From Doris montereyensis (taxonomy: Eukaryota; Mollusca; Gastropoda; Nudibranchia; Dorididae): DNA of 64,000 nt. The notes beneath the pieces are model-generated. The model was not told the DNA's origin. It did not search any database and worked only from the letters and a program-made list of their open reading frames with translations. Numbering within the stretch: position 1 is the stretch's first letter; every line of letters starts with the position of its first letter. The stretch spans positions 132,001 to 196,000 of the forward strand of contig JAXRKP010000552.1 of the NCBI GenBank assembly GCA_037039925.1, given 5' to 3'. Both the position numbers and the translations under genes were made by a program. This document shows positions 46,301 to 56,424 of this stretch, piece by piece.

Positions 46301-49300
46301 GGGGGCCGCAACTTTGTCAGTAGGGCCAAGGCGCATGTCCCGAAAATGCAGCTGCCACCGGCTCCAAGGCTGCAAACTGCTGGGGTAAAACGTCGCCAGC
46401 AACCACTGGAGATGGCAGGGCCATTGAAGTTAGGGAGAGGAGGTGGGCCTGGTATCCAGATTGGCATTGGAGACCCTTCACCACCCAAAAAGACGAGAGC
46501 CAACCTGTCCAGTTTCGAGGATGTCGAAATCATGGATGGGGTGAGATATTTCTCCTGATGTACATGTACTGATGTGCGCATGAGTTTGATTGTGTTTTCT
46601 TCGTGTTTATTTATTCTTTGATATTAGTTGATGAGTTATTTGTTGATTGTGGTTTGGTTTTAACTGGGAGATTATTTCACAGGTTATAGTTTGCTTCATA
46701 TAGCCTGTATCTGTATAAATGCATTTTCTGCAAGTTAAAATTAATTTGAGGTCTCAAGAGTATCTAGAAACAGCAGAGTATTATGTTCAGCATTGTTTTT
46801 GTTTTGTTTGCTCATTCTCAAATTAAAACAAGTAAAAGCAATGTATTGTTACTGTTTGAATCTCATTTACTTTGAAGCTCAGATAATCACAAAAGTTTGA
46901 GGTTTGTTTTCTTTTTTCTTTCTTTAAGACAAAATTATAGCATACTATGAAACATTGGTCCAATACTAATTCAGTGACAGAAAAACTTCACAAGAGCTTA
47001 AAGTGATTCAGTTGAGTTAACTCCCTGTTCAACTAGTGTCGCAGCCCCTGTCTTCTTTTGGCACTAATAGAAGTCATTCAAGGCTTGACACTTAAATGCC
47101 CTTTTCACATTAAGCTTTTCTTTACTTTCTGCTGCCTTCATTATATTTGTGTACGTGTGTTGATTTGTTTGTTGTATTTTTTTGTGTTCCTTGCTTTTTT
47201 CCTGGTGTGTCATCATATTTTTATCATGTCCATTCCATCTTACAGCTGATGCTACTACCATGGTTTGCTTGGTATTTTGTCGGACGGATTGCTGTCTATG
47301 GCAAATTCAATACGTCATTTAAGTGTCTGTGTGTAAAACTAGAAGCATCTGTCTGTGGCAAATTTAATACGTCATTGAAGTATCTGTGTGTAAAACTAGA
47401 AGCATCTGTCTGTGGCAAATTCAATACGTCATTTAAGTGTCTGTGTAAAACAAGAAGCATCTGTCTGTGGCAAATTAAATGGCAAATTCATTGAAGTGTC
47501 TGTGTGTAAAACTAGAATGTTGATGTGATTTGAACTTAATTTCAGTGAAAATGACATGGTTTATATATTTTTAAATCATGCATCTCTTTCTTAAAACATT
47601 ATAGTATAGTATGATGAGAAATCTGTAGTATGAAGGAGGCATTTTTTTAGAAGCATTCTGTGGTGGTAAATATAAATTTCAAACTTTCCCATTTCCTTTG
47701 GCTTTTTTTCAGGGAGACAAAGAGATTGTAAGCCCTCTTCAAGGATTTCGTGTGGTGGTCACAAATTTGTTCACTGGTGTTACTCAGGATGACATAATTG
47801 TAAGTAATTCTTATCATAAGGTACAAAATCATTTACGTCTTTGTCACGTAAATGGGTTAAATGTGTTAGTGTATTAATGATATATAAATGTGTTAGTGTA
47901 TTAATGATATATAAATAGCGTTAGTGTATTAATGATGTATAAATGTGTTGGTGTATTAATGATGAATAAATGTGTTAATGTATTAATGATATATAAATGT
48001 GTTAGTGTATAAATGATATATAAATGTGTTAGTGTATTAATGATGTATAAATGTGTTAGTGTATTAAATGTGTTAGTGTATTAATGATATATAAATGTGT
48101 TAGTGTATTAATGATGTAAAATGTGTTAGTGTATTAATGATATATAAATGTGTTAGTGTATTAATGATGTATAAATGTGTTAGTGTATTAATGATGATAT
48201 ATAAATGTGTTAGTGTATTAATGATATATAAAATGTATTAATGATTATAAATGTGTTATTAATGATATATAAATGTGTTAGTGTATTAATGATAAATGTG
48301 TTAGTGTAAATGTGTTAAATGTGTTAGTGTATTAATATTAATGATGATATATAAATGTGTTAATGTATTAATGATATATAAATGTGTTAGTGTATTAATG
48401 ATATATAAATGTGTTAGTGTATTAATGATGAATAAATGTGTTAGTGTATTAATGATGAATAAATGTGTTAATGTATTAATGATATATAAATGTTTTAGTC
48501 TATTAATGATATATAAATATGTAAGTGTATTAATGATATATAAATGTGTTAGTGTATTAATGATATATAAATGTGTTAGTGTATTAATGATATATAAATA
48601 TGTTAGTGTATTAATGATATATAGATGCGTTAGTGTATTAATTATATATAAATGTGTTAGTGTATTAATGATATATAAATGCGTTAGTGTATTAATGATG
48701 TATAAATGTGTTAGTGTATTACTGAGATATAAATGTGTTAGTGTATTAATGATATATAAATGTGTTAGTGTATTAATGATGTATAAATGTGTTAGTGTAT
48801 TAATGATATATAAATGCGTTAGTGTATTAATGATGTATAAATGTGTTAGTGTATTAATGATGTGTAAATGTGTTAGTGTATTAATGATGTATAAATGTGT
48901 TAGTGTATTAATGATATATACATGTGTTAGTGTATTAATGAGATATAAATGTGTTAGTGTATTAATGATATATAAATGTGTTAGTGTATTAATGATGTAT
49001 AAATGTGTTAGTGTATTAATGAGATATAAATGTGTTAGTGTATTAATGATATATAAATGTGTTAGTGTATTAATGATGTATAAATGTGTTAGTGTATTAA
49101 TGATGTATAAATGTGTTAGTGTATTAATGATATTTTTCCTCCTGCTTAACTATTCTTAAAAAGATTGAAGCCAACCAGAGCGTCGGTCCTTGTGTATATT
49201 TGGTTTGAATTGCAATGATATGTTCCAAAGACTACACTCCTTGTTTATATTCTCTGATAATTAGAACTATTTTATAGGTGGCCAAATTTACAGGAAAGGT

Positions 49301-52300
49301 CTGGAAGGTTTGCTCTCTGTAGATGATGATCAGGGAGTTAGTTTTGATGACCGTAAACAAAAATTTACGAATTTGAAATAAGATTTTAATCTTCACTGAT
49401 CTCATTCGAAATAATCCGAATGAGTGAAACATCTTTTTTTTTGGAGTAAATTCACAACAAAGATCATCTAAGAATTAGAATAAAGTTTCTGTTTCTTAAT
49501 AAATGAAATCTAATGCTCATGAAGAATTTCAGCTGCAATGTGTTCATTTTGTCTCTACAGGAATTGTTTGGTGTGGTGGGGCCATTGAAAAAAGCGAGAT
49601 TGCTTAAACCTGGTGCTGCTGAAGTTGTGTACTCAAACAGGGAGGATGCTTTGAAAGCTGTCCAGAAGTATCACAGTCGTGAATTGGATGGCAAGTCTTG
49701 TATAATTTTGAACAATCCACAACTTAAACCTTTAAAAAAAGAAGAAAAAGAAAGGAGCATCTAATAATAATGCTCGCAAAAAATAAGCTGATGTTTTGAA
49801 AAGACAGAGTAGAACAAAATTATTTAGCTTTGCTTTGAGTTAAGAGTGGGATGGTAATTTCAGAGCCGAACAGCTGGAAATGATATCAGTTTTTCAATAC
49901 GTACTAAATATTAATATTTCTGATAGTGATGATTAAGTCAAGTGACAGGGCATTAGGATTGTCTGGTCAAATTCAATGTTTTAACCAACAAAGTGGTAAA
50001 AGGCCAATTTGATCGGCCGTTAACCTGTACCAGATTACAGAAAAAAGAACGTAAGAAGTCATAAAACAGTATCTGCCAACGGATACTTTGAACACAGTGG
50101 TCTACGCCTAATACTGCCCTGCCTAGATTATTGTAATTCACTTCTGGCAGGCCTTCCAGACGTATAACTCGGTAAACTGCAACGACTGCAAAATTGAGCT
50201 GCAAGGTTGGTTCTGAGTACTCATGGTCAATATGATGGAGCGAAATCAAAGAAGTTACTGCATGCTCTTCATTGGCTTCCAACTAAAGCCAGCATCGACT
50301 ACAAGATTGCCTTGATTTGTTTCAAGGCTTTAAATAAACGCTCGCCATCATATATTGAAGAACTGATCATCCCACACAGCACAGTACGACAACTCAGATC
50401 AACAGGAAAAAGCCTTCTCCAAGTCCTAAAATCTAAGCTGAAACAATTTGGAGATAGAGCTATCGGCCGCATTGGACCTGTTGTTTGGAACGCTTTTGCC
50501 TGTTTGTGTCAAGTCAGCAGCTAATATCGTAGATTTAAAGAAATGAACTGAAAACCCATTTATTTGTCAAATATTTAGGGTAATTCTAGACCCCTCAACC
50601 TCTGTATTTTAGGGTTAGACTTAGATTGAACTTTTAGTATTCTTATGAACTTTTTTGTCTAATTTATTATGTACATTTGATATGCTTTTGGAACGTTAAG
50701 CAACGAAGTGTTATAGCATTTATCACACAAAAAGTTATCCTTATCAGATATCATCATTGTAGATAAAGGAGTGCTTGCCGTACTGTAATTGTTTCTGTTG
50801 TCATTTAGGTAAATCTTATTTTGTAAATTTGTTAGGCTTGTTTGCAATTCTGAATGCTTTGTCAGATGATAAGAGGAGTAATATTTACTATGTCAAGAAG
50901 CTATACAATGTAACATTTCAAAGTAAGATGATGTCTATCCTTTCTGTATTTAGTGTAGATACCATAATTTATTAATACAATATTAAAATATATTCTGTAC
51001 AGGTCAGCCAATGTATGTCAAGATGACAACGCCGTCAGCGGCAGTCATCAAAATGCCTTTGGGAGACTTAGACCCGGACATCACAGGAGAAGCCCTGAGG
51101 TAGGGTTACGAAATTATTGTTTTTAATATGTTAGTACAATAAAATCCCTTGAGTACATCATACTATAATAGAAGTAAGGCTGATTGTGTAATCAAAATAG
51201 GCTTTTAAACCAGACCTTCATAAAGGCTTTTAAACCAGACCTTCATAAAGACTTTGAAACCAGACCTTCATAACAGCTTTTAAATCAGACCTTCATAAAG
51301 GCTTTTAAACCAGACCTTCATAAAGGCTTTTAAACCAGACCTTCATAAAGGTTTTTAAACCAGACCTTCATAAAGGCTTTAAAACCAGACCTTCATAAAG
51401 GCTTTTAAACCAGACCTTCATAAAGAATTTTAAACCAGACCGTCATAACGGCTTTTTAAACCAGACCTTCATAACGGCTTTTAAACCAGACCTTCATAAA
51501 AGCTTTTAAATCAGACCTTCATAAAGGCTTTTAAACCAGACCTTCATAAAGGCTTTCAAACCAGACCTTCATAAAGGCTTTCAAACCAGACCTTCATAAC
51601 GGCTTTTAAACCAGACCTTCATAAAGACTTTTAAACCAGACCTTCATAACGGCTTTTAAACCAGACCTTCATAACGGCTTTTAAACCAGACCTTCATAAA
51701 GAATTTTCAACCAGACCTTCATAAAGGCGTTTTGAACCAGATCTCCATAAAGGCGTTTTAACCAGACCTCCATAAAGGCGTTTTAACCAGACCTCCATAA
51801 AGGCGTTTTAACCAAATCTCCATAAAGGCGTTTAACCAGACCTCCATAAAGGTGTTTTAATCAGGCGTTCATAAAGGCGTTTTTACCAGACCTTCATAAA
51901 GGCGTTTTAACCAGACCTCCATAAAGGCGTTTTAACCAGACCTCCATAAAGGCGTTTTAACCAAATCTCCATAAAGGTGTTTTTTAAACCAGACCTTCAT
52001 AAAGGTGTTTCAACCAGACCAGTCATAAAGGTGTTTCAACCAGACCGTCATAAAGGCGTTTCAACCAGACCGTCATAAAGGCGTTTCAACCAGACCTTCA
52101 TAAAGGCGTTTCAACCAGACCTCCATAAAGGCGTTTGAACCAGACCTTCATAAAGGCGTTTTAACCAGACCTTCATAAAGGTGTTTCAACCAGACCTTCA
52201 CAAAGGTGTTTCAACCAGACCGCCACAAAGGCGTTTCAACCAGACCTTCATAAAGGCGTTTCAACCAGGCCATCATAAAGGAGTTTAACCAGATCTCCAT

Positions 52301-53416
52301 GAAGGCATTTTAACCAGACCTTCATAAAGGCGTTTCAACCAGACCTTCATAAAGGCGTTTTAACCATATTTAACCAGACCTTCATAAAGGCATTTCAACC
52401 AGACCTTCATAAAGGCGTTTTAACCAGACCTCCATAAAGGTGTTTTAACCAGACCTTCATAAAGGCGTTTTAAGCATTTCAACCAGACCTTCATAAAGGC
52501 GTTTAACCAGACATCCATAAAGGTGTTTTAACCAGACCTCCATAAAGGTGTTTTAAGCAGGCCTTCATAAGGCGTTTCAACCAGACCTTCATAAATTCTA
52601 CAAACTGAGGCTGGATGTGAGCATAGTCAAAAACACTAGGAATAGGAACACTATTCTATCTACATAGATATATTTTCGGTGATAAGACCTGAACATGTCA
52701 ACTTAACTAAACGTTCCATCATTTCTCTAAACCCATGTAGAAGATTAAAAAGTGGCACAGAACAAGTTTCAATTTGGCTTTGTTCGTGTTCAATCGATTG
52801 TTGGTTAGCGTCATTGGGTAGACTAGTATATACAATAGAAAGTAGTCCACCAATTCGGATATTAAGTTTTATTTCTAATGCTTATGTATCTAAGACTTGT
52901 TTTAAGCACCTGTAATTTGATATTTCATTTTAATACATGAAGTTTTGTGTTATTTCTTACACTTTTTGTCCTTTGATTTTAAATCAATGATCATTATGTT
53001 GCTAAACTTACATTACTGTTCATATTTTTAGTCAAGACTTAGCCAAAACTCAGTTATACTTGAGATCTTTGTTGAATTCAGGGTTCTGTGTTATCATGTT
53101 CTTGTCAACATGTAGATGAATAGCATTGAAATTTTGCTGAAATGTTACTGAGAGATCATTGTCTTGCATTTTGAACATAAAATTTTAACATGATGCTGTT
53201 GATCTTTTGCAGATATTATAAAATGAAACATTTATATATCCGTTGAATTTTTGTTTTATAATGTTTATGTCTGATTCCTACAGATTATATAAAAAGCCTG
53301 GTGGACTAGGCGCTCTTCCAGTTGCTCCAATTGAAGTTCCAACAATCCACAGAGCGTTGTTCAAGGTTGGACCTCCAGCGCCCAATAAATCAGTCAAATT
53401 CACAGTCAAGATATAA
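37285..53416 (+). CDS. POLDIP3: POLDIP3 (SKAR/PDIP46), nine coding exons
   Basis: RNA-binding adaptor of spliced mRNA. In vertebrates it is a target of S6K1, associates with the exon-junction/TREX machinery and was first found as a partner of the DNA polymerase delta small subunit. Exons: 37285-37343, 40473-40751, 41196-41240, 42111-42236, 45943-46540, 47713-47799, 49561-49690, 51003-51099, 53284-53416. The N-terminus MADVSLDEFI matches the conserved POLDIP3 start. Exon 2 has four DAR motifs (FDARSKLG, SDARDKI, GDARNKI, FDARSLI). Exons 6-8 form one RRM (GFRVVVTNLFTGVTQDDII, ELFGVVGPLKKARLL, LDGQPMYVKM). The end VKFTVKI parallels the family's FKIKL tail. Phases agree only if one base is added in each of three homopolymers (exon 2, and exon 5 twice), giving about 518 residues. 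Either the assembly lost bases or the gene is decaying; the intact RRM and splice sites favour assembly error. Confidence 0.92.
38047..38665. mobile_element. Inverted-repeat element copy in POLDIP3 intron 1
   Basis: Begins GGCAGGTTTCACGCAAATGG and is homologous in reverse to 25829-26421 of the CDK1 intron 2 element, including CGTATTCCTACGGCCATTTA and CTGCATGACCTTACGGTCGG. The distal terminal repeat is not recognisable, so it is truncated or diverged. Confidence 0.7.
38700..40470. other. Rest of POLDIP3 intron 1
   Basis: An AG-rich tract (about 39121-39135), a short TA tract near 39398 and no recognisable element or exon. Confidence 0.4.
40473..40751 (+). CDS. POLDIP3: POLDIP3 exon 2 (DAR repeats)
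   Basis: 279 nt from acceptor TTTATAG to donor GTAAGT. Four DAR motifs spaced 14 to 22 residues apart. The frame ends in phase 2, while exon 3 needs phase 0. Adding one G to the run at 40719-40723 changes the end to KGGNKTKNGGTG and restores phase. Confidence 0.88.
41196..41240 (+). CDS. POLDIP3: POLDIP3 exon 3
   Basis: 45 nt, acceptor TTTCAG, donor GTAAGT, phase 0 at both ends. Encodes GQATYPPGVQQLTRT, comparable with the PALKLTKT segment of the vertebrate protein. Confidence 0.85.
42111..42236 (+). CDS. POLDIP3: POLDIP3 exon 4
   Basis: 126 nt, phase 0 at both ends. Encodes LSNPNVAKGQIKVTNSGLQV, then TRRVPNTEISMSGNSLQVTK and RM. The donor GTTAGT is also the first unit of the TTCCCTGTTA minisatellite that fills the intron start. 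Confidence 0.88.
42237..42425. repeat. TTCCCTGTTA minisatellite, first segment (POLDIP3 intron 4)
   Basis: Units of about 11-12 bases (TTCCCTGTTAAT, TTCCCTATTACT) start at the splice donor itself. The array is interrupted at 42426 by the Harbinger-like element and continues at 43442. Confidence 0.92.
42426..43441. mobile_element. Harbinger-like non-autonomous element, copy 2, with TTA target duplication
   Basis: 1016 bp inserted within the TTCCCTGTTA array. The ends are inverted G-rich repeats (right end in reverse complement GGGGTGGGGGGGCGAATCCT; left end a G-run followed by TTCTGGGAATGCC). TTA occurs at 42423-42425 and 43442-43444. The interior matches 9291-10313 in reverse along its length. 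No transposase frame. Confidence 0.8.
43442..43805. repeat. TTCCCTGTTA minisatellite, second segment
   Basis: Same 11-12-base units as 42237-42425, about 30 copies, mixing TTCCCTGTTAAT and TTCCCTATTACT. Confidence 0.92.
44140..45190. repeat. 31- to 36-bp minisatellite in POLDIP3 intron 4
   Basis: From 44395, units of GTGTGTAGTTTCTGAGGCTG plus TGTCAGCTAC(TAACA). The first units are about 31 bp (GTGTCTGAGG), and later ones carry an extra TTAACA or CTAACA. A short GAGCCCTGTTA run precedes it at 44125-44200. Confidence 0.92.
45943..46540 (+). CDS. POLDIP3: POLDIP3 exon 5 (low-complexity linker), two apparent frameshifts
   Basis: 598 nt from acceptor TTCCAG to donor GTGAGA. The first frame reads PGGPLPMREDAVPIIQ to VHQTP. 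After the C-run at 46034-46039 the likely frame becomes FQQPSYTQYSSRTGHGTSYA and then YSSSGYSNPP to RPLLAQQRAP. After the C5G5 run at 46296-46305 it becomes GGRNFVSRAKAHVPKMQLPP and continues to EDVEIMDG. Each junction fits a single missing base. Confidence 0.82.
47282..47512. repeat. About 57-bp tandem repeat in POLDIP3 intron 5, four units
   Basis: Unit CTGTCTGTGGCAAATTCAAT, then ACGTCATTTAAGTGTCTGTG and TGTAAAACTAGAAGCAT. The last unit is rearranged. Confidence 0.9.
47713..47799 (+). CDS. POLDIP3: POLDIP3 exon 6 (RRM start)
   Basis: 87 nt, phase 0. Encodes GDKEIVSPLQGFRVVVTNLF (RNP2-like VVVTNL) and TGVTQDDII. Donor GTAAGT. Confidence 0.92.
47850..49132. repeat. 27-bp minisatellite in POLDIP3 intron 6, about 47 units
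   Basis: Unit GTGTTAGTGTATTAATGATR plus TATAAAT. It starts about 50 bases after the exon 6 donor. The 27-bp length keeps one frame open for 272 codons with a nine-residue MIYKCVSVL repeat; this is an artefact of the array. Confidence 0.95.
49561..49690 (+). CDS. POLDIP3: POLDIP3 exon 7 (RRM middle), GC donor
   Basis: 130 nt. Encodes ELFGVVGPLKKARLLKPGAA, EVVYSNREDALKAVQKYHSR and ELD. The correct join to exon 8 (LDGQPM) uses GATG|GCAAGT, a GC donor. Reading through would add a short tail ending KEEKERSI and a stop. Confidence 0.92.
50090..50610 (+). mobile_element. LINE fragment, CR1/L2-like C-terminus, in POLDIP3 intron 7
   Basis: LPCLDYCNSLLAGLPD, then LHALHWLPTKASIDYKIALI, FKALNKRSPSYIEELI, RQLRSTGKSLLQV and FGDRAIGRIGPVVWNAF. 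This is the standard C-terminal block of CR1/L2-type reverse transcriptases. Stops occur near 50166 and 50200. Confidence 0.88.
51003..51099 (+). CDS. POLDIP3: POLDIP3 exon 8 (RRM end)
   Basis: 97 nt from acceptor TGTACAG to donor GTAGGG. Encodes GQPMYVKMTTPSAAVIKMPL and GDLDPDITGEAL, ending in phase 2. Confidence 0.92.
51178..52605. repeat. 24- to 26-bp minisatellite in POLDIP3 intron 8, about 58 units
   Basis: Unit TTTTAAACCAGACCTTCATA plus AAGGC. The first part (to about 51720) uses GGCTTTTAAACCAGACC; the second part uses GGCGTTTYAACCAGACC. It starts about 80 bases after the exon 8 donor. Confidence 0.95.
53284..53416 (+). CDS. POLDIP3: POLDIP3 exon 9 (C-terminus and stop)
   Basis: 133 nt from acceptor CCTACAG to TAA. 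Encodes LYKKPGGLGALPVAPIEVPT, IHRALFKVGPPAPNKS and VKFTVKI. Confidence 0.93.
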
Positions 53417-53700
53417 ACATGAAGAAAAAAAAAGAAAGAAAAAAAAAAGAAGACAAGAAATGACATGAGAAAGTTTTCTTCGTTTTGTTCCTTTGTTGTA
53501 GAGTGAAAATGAGTAATTTTAAGTACCATCACATGTTTGAAGCAGGGTGCTAAAAATGTTTTTTGTTGTTGTCTGTTTGTCAATATGATTCTCACGCTTA
53601 GTTTCCTAATTTTTTAAAAATGATTTTTGTCTTGGTATTAGTCTCTTGCTTTTCTCGTTGTTGACAGACGTTGTTCATGGAATAGAATCAGTTAAAGTGG

Positions 53701-53706
53701 AATAAA
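53701..53706 (+). terminator. POLDIP3 poly(A) signal candidate
   Basis: AATAAA lies 285 nt after the stop codon. A second AATAAA is at 54229-54234, downstream of the small repeat array. The nearer site is the more likely main signal. Confidence 0.6.
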
Positions 53707-53859
53707 AAGTTTGTATACACGTTATAAATGAATTTTAATTTAACTGTGAAAATGCAACAGTTGCGGTTACATGAATTTCTTTAAAAAAATTTTCTAACAA
53801 AAGACAAAACTCTTTTTATTGCTTGCTTGGGACCATCTTAAATTTAGATTCTATGTTTT

Positions 53860-54140
53860 GTAAAACGTTCTTTGTTCTGTAAAGTGTTCTTTGTCTTGTA
53901 AAGCGTTCTTTGTTTTGTAAAGCGTTTTTGTCTTGTAAAGCGTTCTTTGTCTTGTAAAGCGTTTTTGTCTTGTAAAGCGTTCTTTGTCTTGTAAAGCGTT
54001 CTTTGTTTTATAAAGTGTTCTTTGTCTCTTAAAGCGTCCTTTGTTTTGTAAAGCATTCCTTGTTTTGTAAAGCATTTTTTGTCTTGTAAAGTCCCTTTGT
54101 CTTGTAAAGCATCCTTTGTTTTGTAAAAGGTTTTTTGTTT
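53860..54140. repeat. 18- to 19-bp tandem repeat downstream of POLDIP3
   Basis: Unit TTCTTTGTCTTGTAAAGCG with many T/C changes, about 15 units, lying between the two candidate poly(A) signals. The minus-strand open frames with KTKNALQDKERFT repeats are artefacts. Confidence 0.92.
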
Positions 54141-54390
54141 TTTAAAGCTGTAACACATTATCATTATCGGGTGGGAAAGTTCAGTCGTTTTTCTTTTAAA
54201 ATCTTGCATGCTTAATTTGTGAAAATGCAATAAAATGTCAGAATTGCTCCCAATATTGTTTACATCGTCTTTTAATGATTAAATGTGTATGTGTGTTTTG
54301 GGTAACTTATTGTGTTGACTAATGATATTCCCAAGGTCATGGTTGACTATTCACCTCTTCTGTGATGTAACCCATACACAGTCAAAGTGA

Positions 54391-54675
54391 CGTCGGTGCC
54401 CGAATGGTTCGACTGCGAGACTTGGGATCATGAGGTCCTTGGTTCGAATCATAGCAAAGCTAGGCCCGACATTGTGTTCCTTACGAAAGGCAGCTAACAC
54501 GCGTTTTCTCCACTCGACCCAGGTGAAAATGGGCACAAGCACTAACTTGGGAGCAAAAACCTGCGTCAAGACTAACAGCCTGTCCAGGAGGTGATTATCA
54601 TCACCTGATCGCTTCTTGCTTTAGAAACCAGGATAAGCTCTGGCTCTATGGGCCGTAATGGCTTTGAAGAAACTT
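54391..54675 (+). mobile_element. tRNA-derived SINE (family 1), full copy
   Basis: Head GTCGGTGCCCGAATGGTTCG, ACTTGGGATCATGAGGTCCT and B box GGTTCGAATC at 54441-54450. The body contains CAAAGCTAGGCCCGACATTG and TGTCCAGGAGGTGATTATCA; the tail is GAAACCAGGATAAGCTCTGG to GGCCGTAATGGCTTTGAAGA. Confidence 0.88.
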
Positions 54676-55673
54676 TACAGTCAAAACAAATATGATGAAA
54701 GCAAGAAAAAAGAGGAAAATGACAAGTGACTTTTGAATAGATTTATTTGTGAAGATAGAACTTACTTGACTACATACACTAACCTAAATGAGAAAGAAAA
54801 TCAGTAGTTATCAAGCAAATAAACAGACCACATTAACTGAAGTATTGTTGAACATATATTTTTTATACATGTATATTGTTGAAACAAATATAATAGTAAT
54901 AGGTTTGGTTTTTGTTTGTGTTCAAATAGCACCAAGATAAAATTGGGAAAAGACTGTGTATGTAATTGTAATACAATGGATATGAAGGAATGCTTGGGGA
55001 GTGGAATTTTGAATTTCATCTTAAATAAAGACAATAGAATTTTAGAAAGCAATGTCACTGATTATCAGTGCTTTCACACATTTGTAAGTCACAGTTTTTG
55101 AGATTCATTAAATAGTTATTTTTTCATTCTAATTTTTTATTATCAACAAATGAAAAAAATCAAAACAAAAAAACAAGCAAACAAATTTAACAAAAAAAGA
55201 CTATATCTTTGGGGAATACCATCTAAATCTAAGTAATAATATATAACAATAACAACAGATAATTGTTTAAAAAAAGCACCCCATAAATACAATCTAGGTT
55301 TATATCACTGAAAATTCATACAAACAGGTTAGTTATAAAGGGATTGAAAGAGGCAGAGTTTTGTAACTGGCATAGCATTTTATTTATATTATAATATGTA
55401 TAATGAGGGTTATTAAAATTAAAATTTGCAAAAAGACTAGGAAATCTTTTTGATTACAGGTGACCACGTTCAAACTGTGGAGATCATTTAATTTAATTCA
55501 GGTATGGATGGTTTTGGTTGGTTGCATGCAATGAAGTGCTAACGCCAACATGCAATAACACTAGTATCAATAGCTATGATGTAATCAGTGTGAGAGTCAA
55601 AGGTCAAAACAGATCAGTAGCTTTGAGTGCGTCCGCTTCTTTACATCATTTGCGTACCGGTGTCAACAATTTG

Positions 55674-55990
55674 TGGCGTGAGTGGCCCTGTGGTTAAGTT
55701 ACGGGACTTGGGATTATAAGGTCCTTGGTTCGAATCTTAGCAAAGCTAGGTCCAACATTGTGTTCCTATTGGGAAAGATGCTTAACACACATTTGTCACT
55801 GGACCCAGGTGCCAATGGTTGCCATCATCAGCTTGGGAGTAAGACGCCGTGACACTGACGGACTGGGGGCATGTCCAGGGGGTGATTATTATCACCTGTT
55901 TGGCTTCACCGCAGTATAGAAACCAGGATAAGCTTTGGCTGTAGTGTAACTTAAGTGTAGTGTAAGGGTTGCAACAGCCTTGATGGAGAA
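55674..55990 (+). mobile_element. tRNA-derived SINE (family 1), full copy
   Basis: Head GGCGTGAGTGGCCCTGTGGT, ACTTGGGATTATAAGGTCCT and B box GGTTCGAATCT at 55727-55737. The body includes CAAAGCTAGGTCCAACATTG and the tail GAAACCAGGATAAGCTTTGG, about 80 percent like the copy at 54391. Confidence 0.88.
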
Positions 55991-56129
55991 ACATTACTTT
56001 ACACAATCTTTTATTGTCACCATGACCTACGTTGCTCACCAATAGCTTTGATTGATTGCTTCTTGATTTGATTTTACTCACTTCCCACTTCCACAACTAA
56101 GGTGATCTTGTGAGTTTTTTGGTAGGATT

Positions 56130-56262
56130 AAATTAAACATTTTGTGTGTGCCCACACTGCCCTGTAAACAGCAAAGAGATCTGTAGTAACGGGTAAAGAC
56201 TGTTGAGATTTGCACATGGGACTTTCCTTTTTATTTTATCGTCCATCTCCAAACTGATTAGG
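56130..56262 (-). mobile_element. SINE family 2, inverted fragment
   Basis: The reverse complement contains GGAGATGGACGATAAAATAA, AGTCCCATGTGCAAATC and CTGTTTACAGGGCAGTGTGG, matching 36211-36300. Confidence 0.7.
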
Positions 56263-56269
56263 TGACTTC

Positions 56270-56420
56270 GTTTATTTGATTGAAATTTATCCTGACCGCC
56301 ATATGCAGTGATCTCAGGGTGAATTAAGAGGACACAGCAAGATGATGGATAAGTAAAAGAAGGAAAGGAAAGAAGTAGGACCTACCAATCAGTACCAGCA
56401 TGCCCACCAACTGCCGGCGA
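56270..56420 (+). repeat. Dispersed repeat family 4
   Basis: GATTGAAATTTATCCTGACC, CCATATGCAGTGATCTCAGG, GTGAATTAAGAGGACACAGC and AAGAAGTAGGACCTACCA. It is a good copy for defining the consensus. Confidence 0.75.
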
Positions 56421-56424
56421 CTAG

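Noticed and set aside
48341..49159. A 272-codon open frame with a nine-residue MIYKCVSVL repeat
   Set aside because: It is a by-product of a 27-bp minisatellite in POLDIP3 intron 6; the period is a multiple of three, so the frame stays open by chance. There is no start, splice or domain support.
49691..49764. POLDIP3 ending in exon 7 with KEEKERSI and a stop
   Set aside because: Exons 8 and 9 continue the RRM and C-terminus in matching phase, so the read-through is intronic; a GC donor at 49691 explains it.
53844..54230. 128-codon minus frame rich in KTKNALQDKERF
   Set aside because: Translation of an 18- to 19-bp tandem repeat downstream of POLDIP3; no homology or splice context.
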